From assembly GCA_026008535.1 (NCBI GenBank), contig BRKX01000006.1:8516501-8580500 (forward strand): a stretch of 64,000 nucleotides of DNA. Reading direction: 5' to 3'. A program made the position numbers and the translations under genes. This stretch comes from Perilla frutescens. Its lineage: Eukaryota; Streptophyta; Magnoliopsida; Lamiales; Lamiaceae. Positions 23,227-34,537 of this stretch are shown here, piece after piece. The notes beneath the pieces are model-generated. The model was not told the DNA's origin and searched no databases. It saw only the letters and a list, made by a program, of their open reading frames with translations. Numbering within the stretch: the first letter of the stretch is position 1; the number at the start of each line of letters is the position of its first letter.

Positions 23227-25363
23227 TGTAACAGCCCGGTCCCGATCATCTTTCTTTCACTTCTTCATTTGCCACAAAATTTTCGAGAGAGAAATGGAGG
23301 AAACACAGCAACTTCTCATTTCTTCTTCTCCATTTCATCTTCTTTTTCTACACAAAAGCTATCGAGAGGAAGAGAAGAAACAGCCACAGCAACTCTCATT
23401 TCTTCTTCTTCTTCATTCCATCTTATCATCTTCATTTCTGCTCCAAATTATAGAGAGAAAGAGAAAGAGAGAGAGTAGCAAAGAAGGGGAGAAGTAGCAG
23501 CTATAATCAAGCTTGTTCCAGCCTTTATCACAGCTTTTCAGGCCTTTCCGAGTCATTTTCAAAACATATTTTCGAAACCATGTTATGTGTTTTATTTAGT
23601 GTTCAAAGCATGTTAGATGATTAGGAATTGATTAATGCATAAAGGCATGTTTGGGATGAGGTTTGATGTGTTAAAATGCATGATTTCGAAGATATAGAAA
23701 GGTTTGTAAAGTTTTGTGTCTAGTTTATGGTTGTGTATCTATCGTCGTTCTCGTGGTGTGTCTCGGCCTCTGTTTCAGCGCGCTCATGGGGCGAGCGCGT
23801 GCGCGGTACGCAAGGCCAGCGCGTGTGCGGTGTGCAGGCCAGCGCATTGACGGACAGCGCGCCCGTGTATACGGTGCGCTCGCGCAGACGGTGCGCCCAC
23901 GCAGCAGGGTTCGGCAGTTTCGCCACCCTTTAGTAAAGCGAGCATGACTTTCTCGTTAGGCGTCGGATTGAGTCACCGTAAATTTTACTAGAAACTAGAC
24001 TTCTGTGGCTTTCCAACGGTGTATGATCGTCCCCTGTACCTTAGGGGGTCAAAGCAGAAAATTCTGCAAAGTTGATCATTGTGCATAATATTATTTAATC
24101 TAAGCTTTAATATTGACCTTGTTTTTAGAATCGACTTGCGATGGATGTGGAGGTATTTTTGATACCTTAAATAATGTCGATGTATGTCTTTAGATGATTA
24201 AGAGCTAGGGTCGAGATTAACCCTTAAGCTAAGAAAATTTAGAACGGATACTAGACCTTAATAGGCCTTCAATTTCATGTGGAGTCCAAACAACGTTCGT
24301 TGGTTCAACGTACTCAGTTTTATGTTAACTCTATGAAGGTAAGCCGTCTAGTGCAAGATAAAGCGCGAAGATGAGCATTTTGCTACCGTATTAAAATATC
24401 GGTAAAAGGTGCGCTTTCTTTTTGCAAGCGGACTCTTAGTCCAAATAATTATTTGAGTTTTTACTCTCCCGCAATTAATTATTTTGATGCAAATGAATTA
24501 TTGTCATGCATAAAATATTTTGTTTTGTATGATATCTTTATCTATATTTAGTTAGCTCGCAAGGGGCTTTCTAACTCTTAAATCGATCGGGCCTCGTGCT
24601 AACTTAGCGTGTTAACCGAGGTTAGTGTACACATAAGTTGGTGATATTAGAAAGAGGGTAAGGTTGAGCGGAGCTATTCCTGACTAATACATTGACGAAG
24701 TTAAGCGTCCGTGGAAATGGCTTAGCGGAGCTATTCCTCGGTGGTCGTGGAAAAGGCTTAGCGGAGCTATTCCTCGACTTTCAGTTCGGATATGGATGAT
24801 CATACAACAGAAAATAGCGCTCAAAGATAGAAAGTGATTTAGTAAAACATAGGGCCTTTTTAGATAAAACCCCTGTGTGTTTACTCAGATACATGACAAG
24901 AAAATCAGTTTTCAGTTTAGTAATTATTTTGGCAATGTGTTCACTGAGTACCCTTGTACTCAGCCCTGCATGTTAGTTTTTAAATGTGCAGGTTAAGCTG
25001 GTGTTGAAGGGAGAAATGCTGAGAGTGGAGTTCCTTTTGTACAAGGCTCAGATGGTCTTGTATTTAAATGTCTTTCTTTTATTTCCGCAACTCAGTTATA
25101 TAACAAGTTTAATATTACAGCTTTTGATTTTGGACGAGTCCATTAACTCGATAATCAATTAAGTACTATTATTATTCAATCCTTTGTGAGTACTTGAAAT
25201 CACTTTAGAATTAGAGTTCTCAGACCAAATATCGATCTTGGAAAATAATAGTTCACTTCCTTATTTAATTATTTCCGGTTCGCGCCTTGATCCATCCTTC
25301 ATTGGGGTCGAGTCGTGTAAGTCACACGTCGCATTAATTAGATATTAATGTGGAGTCGTGACA
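23227..25363 (+). mobile_element. Family B LTR fragment replacing the 5' LTR of family A
   Basis: Starts TGTAACAGCCCGGTCCCGA and ends GAGTCGTGACA. The first 19 bases match the outer end of the family A 3' LTR (one mismatch), after which the sequences are unrelated. The region reads like an LTR in + orientation: a GAGAGAGAAA leader, a CpG-rich block at 23780-23905, and near 24950-25000 a TACTCAGCCCTGCATG...TGTGCAGGTTAAG segment like that near the 3' part of other gypsy LTRs. No TATA or typical U3 lies before the leader, so the promoter part may be missing. No coding capacity; the three GC-block ORFs are spurious. Confidence 0.6.
24660..24785. repeat. Short tandem repeat GCTTAGCGGAGCTATTCCTC in the family B LTR
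   Basis: Three imperfect copies of GGCTTAGCGGAGCTATTCCT spaced about 40-55 bp apart. The family A LTR has an analogous small array (CCTTTTGGTCACTAGG) at the same relative place, near 4420-4460. Confidence 0.7.
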
Positions 25364-26480
25364 CGATTGGTACCGAGTCAAGGGATGCACGGTTGATATG
25401 ACCGGTACCGAGCTCACAGGATGCAAAAGTGATATGATTTGCGGCCGGTATCTAGGTCACGGGTGCCCATAAATCACGGAAGAGGGAGAGGAATAAGTAT
25501 GAGGTGGCCAGGGCTCTGATCAGTCTTCTTCATCTTCTAAAAGTGAATCATTGTTCGAAGGCAGGATTGGAATCAACCCTTGTTCGGAATCTTACACCTC
25601 AGACCCAACTCCATTTACATTATGAAGTGTACAGAGTCACAGATTGAGAAGTTGAACCTCCAGTTAATGTGGTTATTATGACTAATTATTTAACTCATAG
25701 GTAAAATATTATGATTAATTTATGGTTATTATGATTATTTATTTAATTTTTAGGAAGAATATTATTATTAGCCTTAAAAATTAGAATTGTAGTGGTTTAA
25801 AATTTTGAATATTATAATTGTCTTTTACATTATTTGAACATATTGAGCACATGACTATTATAATTTTTGGTGCTTTAAAAATAAAAATGTAGTGGCTTAA
25901 AAATAGAATTTAATTGCCTTTAAAAGTTTAATTGAATTGATTTAAAGTTATATTTTAATTGTTTAGTATTATGAAATTTTATATTATAAATCATAAATTT
26001 ATTCAAATAAGATTATTTTAGGATTAAATTATCTTTTTAAAAACTGGAATTAAATTACCTTTAAAATTAAAATTCTAGTGCCCTCAAATTATAAATAAGT
26101 TGCCTTTAAAATTATAATATAGTTGCCTTTGAAAGTATATAGCTTTTTAGGAATTTATAAAATAATTTTAAAAAATAAAATATACAATCATAATTTGTTT
26201 AGTGTTTTATTTAACGTGATTATATCTAGGGATATTGAGGTTACTTTTGTTAATTTAGAGAACTAATTGAATTTTTAATATGGAAGCATGATTATTTAAA
26301 GAACTCATGACCGGTACCAGTACCAATCACCGATAGATACTGGTACCAGTCCATGGTTGGTACAGGTACTGATCATGAACGTGCATAAATTATTTTTTGT
26401 GAAAATTAGATCTTAATTGCTTTAATTTGATTTATAGTTTAATTGAACTGTGATTTATTATTTACATTTAATTATAAATT
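25364..26480. other. AT-rich DNA with GGTACC clusters
   Basis: No gene. GGTACCGAG-type motifs recur at 25369-25440 and GGTACCAGTACC / TGGTACCAG motifs at 26312-26370. Between them lie AT-rich repeats of a TTGCCTTTAAAAT-like unit (about 25880-26130). The GGTACC motifs also flank the other side of the MULE remnant (29396-29570), so they may be sub-terminal repeats of that element. Confidence 0.5.
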
Positions 26481-26489
26481 ATGTGTAGC

Positions 26490-26985
26490 CGGATTGGAAG
26501 AGAGCTGAGATTCGATTTTTGAGTCCGAAGATTAGTATGTACTATAAATGGAAAGTGTTTGGAACAATTAAGAAATCACTTATTGAGATTGGAGGGGAAC
26601 CCCTAGTTGAACAATTCAGATCAGGGTGTTTTGGAAACTTTCTTTTCTTGGACGGGGGGTAGTATCTGCTAGACATTCTGTATCGACACATGATCGTCAT
26701 CATGTTCGATCTCAAGAGAGAGAGCCCTCACGACATTCTGTGTCGATGCCTAATCAGTCGGCAGGTAGAGTGCCCTCACGACATTCTTTGTCAGCGGGTA
26801 GAGAGCCCTCATGCCAACCTCATTTGGACCTCCAACTCCAGTCTCAATATCAGCCCCAACCTCAACCTGAGTTCTAGCTCCAGCCTCAGTTCAGCCCAGT
26901 TTGTCAGTTTTTTGGAGATTCAGGCTAGTTCGTGGAGTTTTACAATCAACTCCAGCCTCACGAGGATAATGCTCAACCGGTATTT
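26490..26985 (+). pseudogene. Ulp1-transposon-like (DUF1985-type) fragment plus Gln/Pro tail
   Basis: On + from about 26507 a frame reads through KISMYYKWKVFG and then VEQFRSGCFGNFLFLD before a TAG near 26660. A 'F+xxCFGxFLxLD' block is typical of DUF1985 proteins, the N-terminal part of Ulp1-like genes carried by plant MULEs (from memory). After the stop, another frame has RHSVS / PSRHSLS repeats (26670-26815) and a QPQPQPEF Gln/Pro tail. It is convergent with the MULE transposase on the minus strand. It is too short and broken to be functional. Low-to-moderate confidence in the family. Confidence 0.35.
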
Positions 26986-26990
26986 CTAAA

Positions 26991-27469
26991 TTAATATTTA
27001 TTTTAATTTTTAATTTTATTCTTTAGTTTCAAACCTATTTAATTAATTTTTTTGTTCTTTGTAGAGCAACTTTGTGATCATGCAGAGAGGTGCTCCGTCC
27101 AACTCAAACTTTCCTAGAAGAACAAGATAGAGCACATTGAGATTTGTTATTTCCCATGTTAGACTTCATTCAAGATAGAGCACATTGAGATGTGTTATTT
27201 CCCATGTTAGACTTCATTGAAACTCTTTTTTAGTAAATGTTATTTTAGTTAATATTTTATTGATATTTTTAGTTGATGTTGTTTTATTACAACTCTTTAT
27301 AACCTTAATTTTCATAATTTTAGGTAATTAATAGAACAATTAATTGTACGAGAACAACACAAATGCGTCATCAAATGTACTAGTACAATAAAAAATAAAT
27401 AGTGTTAGAACAATACAAATGCATCTCAACTACCAAACCCAAATCATAGTGGACATCTATTTTTCATAT
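26991..27469. other. AT-rich DNA with a 46-bp tandem duplication
   Basis: The segment containing AGATAGAGCACATTGAGAT, then GTTATTTCCCATGTTAGACTTC, occurs twice in tandem at about 27125-27220. No ORF. Probably part of the decayed MULE. Confidence 0.5.
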
Positions 27470-29123
27470 GTGTTGGTCAGACACAATCAATAATTCATCA
27501 TGGCACTGAGAAGCAATTCTCAGTCGAGTGAGAAACCAGGTCCACGATTCATCATTCTCAATCAGACCTACACCAAATGCCAGTGGAAAAAGAGCTCGTT
27601 GCCATCTTTTGTCACTACAACAAATAGAACACCCTTATTTTGCCCTTTCAAATGTGTGCCATTGATAACAATAACTGGTCACAGTGAAAATAAAAATGCT
27701 ATGCGAGACACCCCGAGTGCAACAAAACAATGTTGGAATCACCCATCAGGTCCAACATCTAGATCTGTGAATGTGTTGGGATTATACGCTCATAGCATGT
27801 ATAGATAACTAGGAAGCTTTTGAAATGAATTCACATGTCCACCATATATCATGGAGATTGCAGCATTTCGTGCTCGCAGTACAACTTGATAGCTTACTCG
27901 AATCCCAAACTCATGAAGCAGCTCTATCATAATCTCTCTTGGTTTCATAATTTTCTCCACACGACACATTTTACGATCATAATAGGCAGCAACTGCCTTA
28001 GCTCGAACATTCCTCACACCGACAAAGCCCAAATCAAGAATGTACGTATGCTGCATGTTAAATTTGTGAACAATCAAATAACTTCTTCTCCAAGATGCAT
28101 GAAGCTCGAAAGTGCAACTACGATTACGTTTGCAGGTGTACTCCACACGACCTCCGCAAGAATGAGGCACTTTGAACTCAACCTTGCGCTCCATGTGCGA
28201 AAGCTCGACAGCAACGTAGAGATCTTCTTTTGTGTAAAATATAAATCCTTTCCTCAGTGGTTCATCAATAACGTGATCCAAATCATGTACCACTGGTGAG
28301 TCAGTGCAATCAAGAGGAATAACTAAAGTAATCCAATTACGTACATCCTCAGCTTCTGGTTCAATTTGGCTATGAGATGCAGCAGGTTGGTTGGTCGGAA
28401 CGAGCATGCTCAACAGTTCATTGATGCCACCCTCTCGATGAATCCACGCATTAAAGTCGTGAAATGTACAATTGGAAAATCATGTTCTGAATGGCTCTTC
28501 ATCATCCTCAGACGGCACATCGAGATCAGCTTTGTCATCATAGTCATCGTGTGTCTCCACAACACCGTTATCGTCGATAGCTACATCATCATTTCAAGCA
28601 TGAAATGGGAAACCTCTACCTATATAATCAGTTGATGTTGCATCATAAAATACAGTACCCTCAGCCGTATTAATATTTGGTGCTGCTTCAGCCTCATATT
28701 GCGGTTATATATCGCTCCCGTTCCCCCACCAGTTGTCTGACAACTAGTTTGATCTTCCAAAGCGCTCAATATCCTCATTTGTAGGGTTGAACGAAGGCTG
28801 CGCCGAGCAATCAAATTGAGGAACGTAGGAATACGGATCGAGTTGAGTGTTTGCAAGATAGTGGGACGATTCTGGTGGGTCACAACATCATGGACAATGA
28901 ATGGTTCTGGTTGGGTGTCTCCAACATTTTGATTGTGCACGAGATTCACAGTTGGCTTCGGTACCATTGTGAACAGACGTACAAAATCCATATTACTACC
29001 GATAATCGATCTCAATATCTTTCCAAATCGAGATGTCGATAAATAGTAAATTTGATATTCACCTCTAATAGCTTCCACCGATAATATGTAGCTGATTGCA
29101 TCCCGTAACGCTGCTAGGGACAC
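27470..29123 (-). pseudogene. MuDR-type MULE transposase, broken
   Basis: Minus strand. Residues of the 28413-27790 frame carry the MuDR N-terminal DNA-binding domain: an acidic start, GFIFYTKEDLYVAVEL, then FKVPHSCGGRVEYTCKR...CTFELHA and KFNMQHTY, a C-C-H zinc arrangement related to WRKY/GCM1 folds. Downstream (about 27670-27480) comes the MULE catalytic region start, INGTHLKGQNKGVLFVVVTKD, then a frameshift and WTWFLTRLRN. The family has D at the first position of the D-G-T-H motif; here it is N. An upstream frame (29123-28620) gives the poorly conserved N-terminal region. Stops, frameshifts and the missing Asp make it non-functional. GGTACC-rich arrays lie on both sides. Confidence 0.82.
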
Positions 29124-29392
29124 ATTGCTCGTTAGAATATAGCTGAGTCGCTCATCTCCACCAATATAGTTAGATTGATCGTCAAATTGACCGTTGTAAT
29201 TAACAATAACAGATCGTCAATTTTCCATCTTTCGTCTATAATTTTTTGGATATTTTTTGAAATATAAAATTTTTGCTCTCTATTTGTTTGTATGGTTTTT
29301 CTTGCTATCGAGAAGTGTTTATATAAATAAGGTTATGTTGGTTGTTGGGATAATTACTTCAATTATAGAGACACGAGAATGGGCTGTCAAAA

Positions 29393-29575
29393 TACACGTC
29401 GATAGGTACAAGGTACCGATCGGCCAATATTGGGTACCAGTCGATCTATACTAGGTACGATTAAAAGACTATTGGTACTGGGTACCTATCGACCGGTATT
29501 GGGTACCAACGGAGTTGTATGGGTTGATTGATGAGTACGCGTCGACCAGTACCAATAATTGAACTACAATATGTA
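29393..29575. repeat. GGTACC-rich array right of the MULE
   Basis: Six or more direct and inverted copies of motifs such as CGGTATTGGGTACC, TATTGGGTACCAG and ATCGACCGGTA within 180 bp. The same kind of motif occurs at 26312-26370 on the other side. This is consistent with sub-terminal repeats of a MULE, but exact terminal inverted repeats were not delimited. Confidence 0.65.
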
Positions 29576-30629
29576 CGCATGTGTATATAAAAGATTGAAA
29601 AAGCTTATTAATCAACCAAATCAATTCACTTTTTGAGGGTTATAGTGTAAAAGTGGGTATAGAGTGAATTGAAATTATATTTGTGGTTATTAGTGATTTA
29701 ATATTATTGAAAGTGGGTATAGAATGATTACCTCTCATTTTCTAGTGTTTTTTTTATTTTTGGAATTGGGTGGGGCAGAAGTGGGTCGACCCAGCCCAAT
29801 CTGCATAGCCCACCTATCTAATAGTGGTTGTATGAGCCTATTATTGAGCCTCAAAGTTTGATGGGAGAAATGACGTTTCGTGATAAATTAATTGACGCTT
29901 TAGAATTTTCCATATAATTAAAATGTAATAGCTTTGACAAATATATATACTTCCTCTCTCTAACCCATATCAAATTATACTAAGATTTTTTTTTTAATAA
30001 ATGTAAATTTCTCTCTTCTTAAAATATATAGGATTAAAATTAGGAGACATGTTGAGAAAATATATAAAACGACACTTAATTTGTTAGAATTGAAGTTAAA
30101 AACTGTTAAAAGAACAGTTAATTTGATAAGGAGGATAAGAATATACAACCTAGCTTGTTCCCCAAGACTTTTCATTTATAATAACTTGGGCCTGCTATAG
30201 GTATGTAAGTTTATCCATTGGGATAAAAGATAATTTTCTCTTTTAGTTTTTTGAGGGATAAAAGTTGTAAAATTTTCGAAAATTAACGAGACTTAAATTG
30301 CCACGCCACTTGCTGGTCAGGTCACGTGCCCCGTTATGTAACAGTACGTTCTCGCGAATTCAGTAAAGTTTAGGCTAGAATAAATGAAGTTGTTGGATTT
30401 TGAAATTTAATGGTATTGAATTTGTCAATTACAATCCTACATAATGTATTTTTTCCTACATTAATTAGTTAGTTTGATTAATTAAGTGGATATCAAGATG
30501 GTTTTTGTTTAATTGATTCAGAATTTTATTCAATTCAATAAGTGAGAATATTCATCTAGGTATATAAATATTGAGTGTTTAATTGCAAAAATATGTTTTG
30601 TGGTTGTGGAGAATTGATTATATATATAT
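29576..30629. other. AT-rich intergenic DNA
   Basis: No coding region. Contains A/T tracts near 29985-30000 and CTTCCTCTCTC sequences that may be a MITE end near 29950. Nothing firm. Confidence 0.5.
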
Positions 30630-30634
30630 GTACT
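30630..30634. repeat. Target-site duplication GTACT, left copy
   Basis: GTACT precedes TGTTGGG at 30635 and recurs exactly at 31375-31379 after the LTR end CTTCACA. Confidence 0.88.
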
Positions 30635-31374
30635 TGTTGGGTATCTGCCTAGTCGGGGGGTTCACCTTCTTGTTTCCCAACCCTTGCTATTCACACTCAT
30701 GGTTGCTCAAGCAACTCGGAACAGTAATCTTGCTTGATTCAGGCTTTGGAGGGTCTCAGAGTAAGTTATCTTCACAGACTCCTTCTTGCAAAGCAAGTGG
30801 GACTGATCTGCGGTGATAGAGAGTTAGAATCGAGCAAGAATACAAGCAATTTAACAGCAGAAGCCAGAAAGATAATGAACAGAAAGAGTAGAGTAAAAAT
30901 AGAGAAAATCAGAGAGTTTGAAGTTGGGAAAGAGGTGTCTCAGGGACACAATGGCTCAGATCTTTCCCGTCGGGGCCACTGCAACTTCCGGAGACAATGA
31001 CTCAGGCCACAAAGGGGATTGGTAGCTTGAAGCCCTCTAAATCACTCTCAAGGGTTAGGGCTCACACTTGCTCTCAACTCACAGCCACTCAGGGATCCCA
31101 AAAACAGGATTCCGACTAAAGAACACAGAGAGAAAGGCTTTACAGAGCTCAAGGTTTGTAGAGATCAGAAGTAGAGCTTAAGGAAGAAGATCAGAGCGGC
31201 GCAGCTTAAGTAGAGAGAGAGAGAGAGTGATCAGATAAGGTAAATTAGTATAGGTTTAGGGATTTATATATAGGAGATTAGATTTAATAGGGGTAATGGG
31301 CTTGTAGCTGGGCCAGAGTAAATAAAAGAATTTGGGTCGAGAAAGATAAAAAGGTAATTGGACCAATCTTCACA
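30635..31374 (-). mobile_element. Solo LTR, 740 bp, with 5-bp target duplication
   Basis: The plus strand reads TGTTGGG...CTTCACA, i.e. TG...CA ends, flanked by exact GTACT copies. On the minus strand a TATA-type CCTATATATAAATCC (near 31275) is followed by a CT-rich leader (near 31225), as in a U3-R-U5 order, so the element is read on minus. The size and TGTTGGG/CCCAACA end suggest Ty1-copia, but no internal domain remains to prove it. The two ORFs inside on + are shadows. Confidence 0.85.
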
Positions 31375-31379
31375 GTACT
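31375..31379. repeat. Target-site duplication GTACT, right copy
   Basis: Exact copy of 30630-30634. Confidence 0.88.
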
Positions 31380-33002
31380 CATATTCCATGTCGATGAGAT
31401 AATAAATGTTTCAAAGATTTATGTATTGATTCTTCTAACAAGTATCAACTTAAGTAACGATTTAATCAAAATACTATTTTATGTTTATTAGGGAAGTCAA
31501 AACAAATTGACTACAAAATAGTTGTTATATATATTTGAGGAGGTTGTGTTAAGACTTACAAGGTTTTGCAATAATTCACATTTTTCAGTATATATGTGTA
31601 AGGAATTAATATATTTTTAAAGGCAAAATATGAAATGTGTTTTAAAGTAAGGTGGTTCTATTAAATTATTAATAAAAAAATACACACACATCCATTGGTA
31701 CTTTCTAGCTGGATTTTCAATATACACGACTTTCATAGATATATAGGTATTAGGTTCAAACTCAAATACATACAAAACAAATTCTAATAATAGCATACTA
31801 TGTGATCGTAGGAGAAGGTCCATGCTGCATTATGTTGTTGGGTGCATATCTTTAAACTTTTAAACAGGAGATACTATTTTTTATATATTTCATTAATTTA
31901 GAGTGTGTGTTACGTTTGCTTAATTTAAACTCCATATAATTAATTAAGTTCTATTTTATATTTAATTATTTGTCTAACCAGATACTAATTAATGGCTTAA
32001 GTTTGTATTGTATGTCTATTTGGACTTATGAATTTCCTCAGTGGTGTGTGGATTGTTGATAACGATATTTGATTTCAACATATTTATCTTTCAATTATTA
32101 TTTTTTGGGTTAATTGCCAAAAAATGCACCACCTTTCAACAAATTTGCAAATTAGACACCACTTTTCAAACGTTTCAATAAAGACGCGACCTTTCATTTT
32201 GTAGCAAAATAGACACCCCCTTTCTTTTCCAGCCACCGGTAAAATGATGTGGCTTTATTTATTTCCTACGTGGACTATGATTCCTACGTGTACTTGCCAC
32301 GTCAATATTTATTATGATCGATGAGGTTTTTTTTGCTCAAACTGTAATATTTATTATGATCGATGAGGTTTTTTTTTTTCCGTGCTCCTAACAAATTCAC
32401 ACACACACACATGCTATATATTAAGAATTTAATTATTACGTTTATCATATATACGAGCATAATATAATTCAAACAAAAAGTGACTTTCATAAAAGAGAAC
32501 CAGTTCCAATCTAATTCAGACCATATACAAGCAAACCAACCAAGTGAGACTAGGAAAAGTTAATCATTAAAAGACATGTCTATCAATAATAAAGAATAGC
32601 GAATATTTCTTGATGGAAATCAAATTATACTCTTAAACAAAATTCTAACAAAATACACACCTAGTGGATATCGCAGTTTCAAAATCTGATTTTTTTCTTT
32701 TTGTATTATCTTTTTTGTGGGGAAGAGGATTTGGTAGGTCTCCAACATTAGACATCTCCATTTTATGTATAGATTTTCACCGTTTGAAATTCAAACTTTG
32801 AATGTCATTGAAGGTGTTTCTGAAGTTGTTCAACTTAATTAAATTGAAATTTAAAAAGTAATTATACTTTTTAAATTGTAATTAAATGACAATATGCATG
32901 TACTGAGTTTATTTTTAATATATATGTAGTAAATTTAAAATAATTATATTATTTGTACATCAATTACGTGAATTTTTTAGTGTTGCTGCGCTAAATCAAA
33001 TA
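31380..33002. other. AT-rich intergenic DNA with transposon scraps
   Basis: No gene. At 32110-32240 lies a stretch with GCCAAAAAATGCACCACC, TTAGACACCAC and AATAGACACCCCC motifs, a style common at the ends of plant DNA transposons. No opposite end was found. ATATTTATTATGATCGATGA is repeated at 32306 and 32347. A (CA)n tract lies at 32398-32411. Confidence 0.5.
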
Positions 33003-33286
33003 CTCCCTTTTTCACGTACAATTATATAGTCTCTATTATTAATTATTTTGAGATGTCTCAACTATATACTTCGCATTATCATAAGTAGTAGTATTTTTCA
33101 TAGTTTTATACAAATATACCTTTATTAGCTCATGAAAATTAAAAAACTAATCACTCAAAAATTTAAAAGTTATAAATCTTAAATGATAATAGATATTAGA
33201 AGTTTAACTTATATATTTTATTTTCATAAATATTTTTAATTTAGGCGCCAGTAGAAAAAATGAGCTGTATAATTAGAACAGGGAGA
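33003..33286. mobile_element. Stowaway-like MITE, about 284 bp
   Basis: Flanked by TA on both sides. The left end CTCCCTTTTTCACGTACAAT and the right end (reverse complement) TCTCCCTGTTCTAATTATAC form imperfect terminal inverted repeats, continuing as TTATATAG/TATACAG. The internal part is AT-rich and has no ORF. A TA duplication with CTCCCT-type ends is typical of Tc1/mariner-derived Stowaway MITEs. Confidence 0.6.
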
Positions 33287-33555
33287 TAATCAAGTCATCA
33301 AACCATTGTACAGTGTTGCTATCTCAAATTGGATATGTATTATTATTAACTTATCTACAGATTCTAAAAACTCAACCGAGATATCCAAAAAAAAAATGGA
33401 CGTGTTTTATTTATTTTATTATATGAATAAAATATTAAGAGTCGTCTTATTTCCTTATAATACATAGAAAATTATTATAAATTAAATGACCAAATCCCGA
33501 AAACAAGAAATTAATAGATATACTGTATGATCAACAATACTTAAAAGGGAAAAAA
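33287..33555. other. AT-rich spacer
   Basis: No feature found between the MITE and the TIR-bounded element to the right. Confidence 0.5.
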
Positions 33556-33814
33556 GACAATAATTATAGGGTCAATTTTTTTTTAGCCACTTAGAACTTT
33601 AAAAAACTTATTTTAGCCACCTATTTTTAAACATTATTATTTTAGTCACTTTGGACTAAAATACCATTTCCTTCCATTTTTTAAAGATAAATTAAAAAAA
33701 ACATTTAAAAAAAAAAACCCATTTCTCTTTTCCCTTCCCTGCGCATTTGAAAAATGAAAAAAAATTGAAAAAATCATTTTGTGAAAAAAAAATCATTGTT
33801 CTTACCTGCGCATT

Positions 33815-34020
33815 TGATATGTGCACCGAATTAGGCACGCAGGTGCGCGCGTCGGGGCCTGTGCTCTTGAGGACAGCACGTGCGCCGGGCTAGCGTGTCA
33901 GGGGACACCGCGCGCCGGGGCCGCGCCTGGGGACCGCGCGCGCACCGAGGCCATTGCGCACGGGGACCGCGCGCGCGCCAGGCCAACGCACCCGGGGCAG
34001 CGCGTTGAGCTCAGTGCGTA
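33815..34020. repeat. GC-rich minisatellite, units near 30 bp
   Basis: Units such as GGGGACCGCGCGCGC, then ACCGAGGCCA, begin at 33901, 33929 and 33962, with weaker copies before. CpG density is extreme compared with the surrounding sequence, which is mostly A/T. One 66-codon frame is open only because of the GC content; I do not consider it a gene. Confidence 0.8.
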
Positions 34021-34528
34021 GGTAAGAACACATTTCTAGATTTTTTTATGCAGAAGTCCAAAAATTTGTAGAACCACAAAAATAAAAAACGTGCATAGGA
34101 TTTTCTTCGTAATGTTCTTCTAAATTTGCTATTTCTTTTCCAAACCAAAATTCAAACTCAAATTACAAAATCAACATTATTCATAAGCAAAACAAATTTA
34201 CAAATTTACAAAGTTCAGATAAGAATGCGAGGGGGAGGGGCGACGGCAACTGTAATAGCGAGGGGAGGTGCTTGTGGTAGCGGTGAAGACAACGTCGAGA
34301 GCGTTGGAGGCGGCGATGGCAAATGCAGATCTTTTTTTTGTTTAAGAAAATACATATTTGTGAAGAGGAGAAATAAGCCATATTGTCACTAATTAATTAA
34401 ACCGAGAGGGGAGAGAGCGACAACAGTTGTATTTGTCGCGATGGTGGTGGTGGTGAGTTTTGCAATTTACATATTTTCTGTGGAGAATAGTCGAGAGGGG
34501 AGAGAGAGTGTTTTTGGAGAGAGAAACT

Positions 34529-34537
34529 AATTTGAAT
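34529..34537. repeat. 9-bp target duplication AATTTGAAT, left copy
   Basis: Exact copy also at 35139-35147, bracketing the nested MITE. Nine bases is the size produced by Mutator-like transposases. Confidence 0.88.

Noticed and set aside
23714..23947. Overlapping ORFs at 23.7-23.9 kb
   Set aside because: All frames are open in the GC-rich LTR block. None has protein-like composition or a known domain.
25366..25380. Primer-binding site for the family B LTR
   Set aside because: TGGTACCGAGTC only loosely resembles TGGTATCAGAGC and GGTACCGAG recurs nearby as part of another repeat.
27500..28299. Plus-strand ORFs of 102 and 154 codons
   Set aside because: They are shadows of the minus-strand MULE transposase, whose motifs are recognisable.
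30583..31000. Plus-strand ORFs of 77 and 88 codons as exons
   Set aside because: They lie inside a solo LTR with exact target duplication and have no domain.
33821..34021. GC-rich 66-codon ORF as a gene
   Set aside because: It is open only because of CpG-rich tandem repeats and both strands are equally open.
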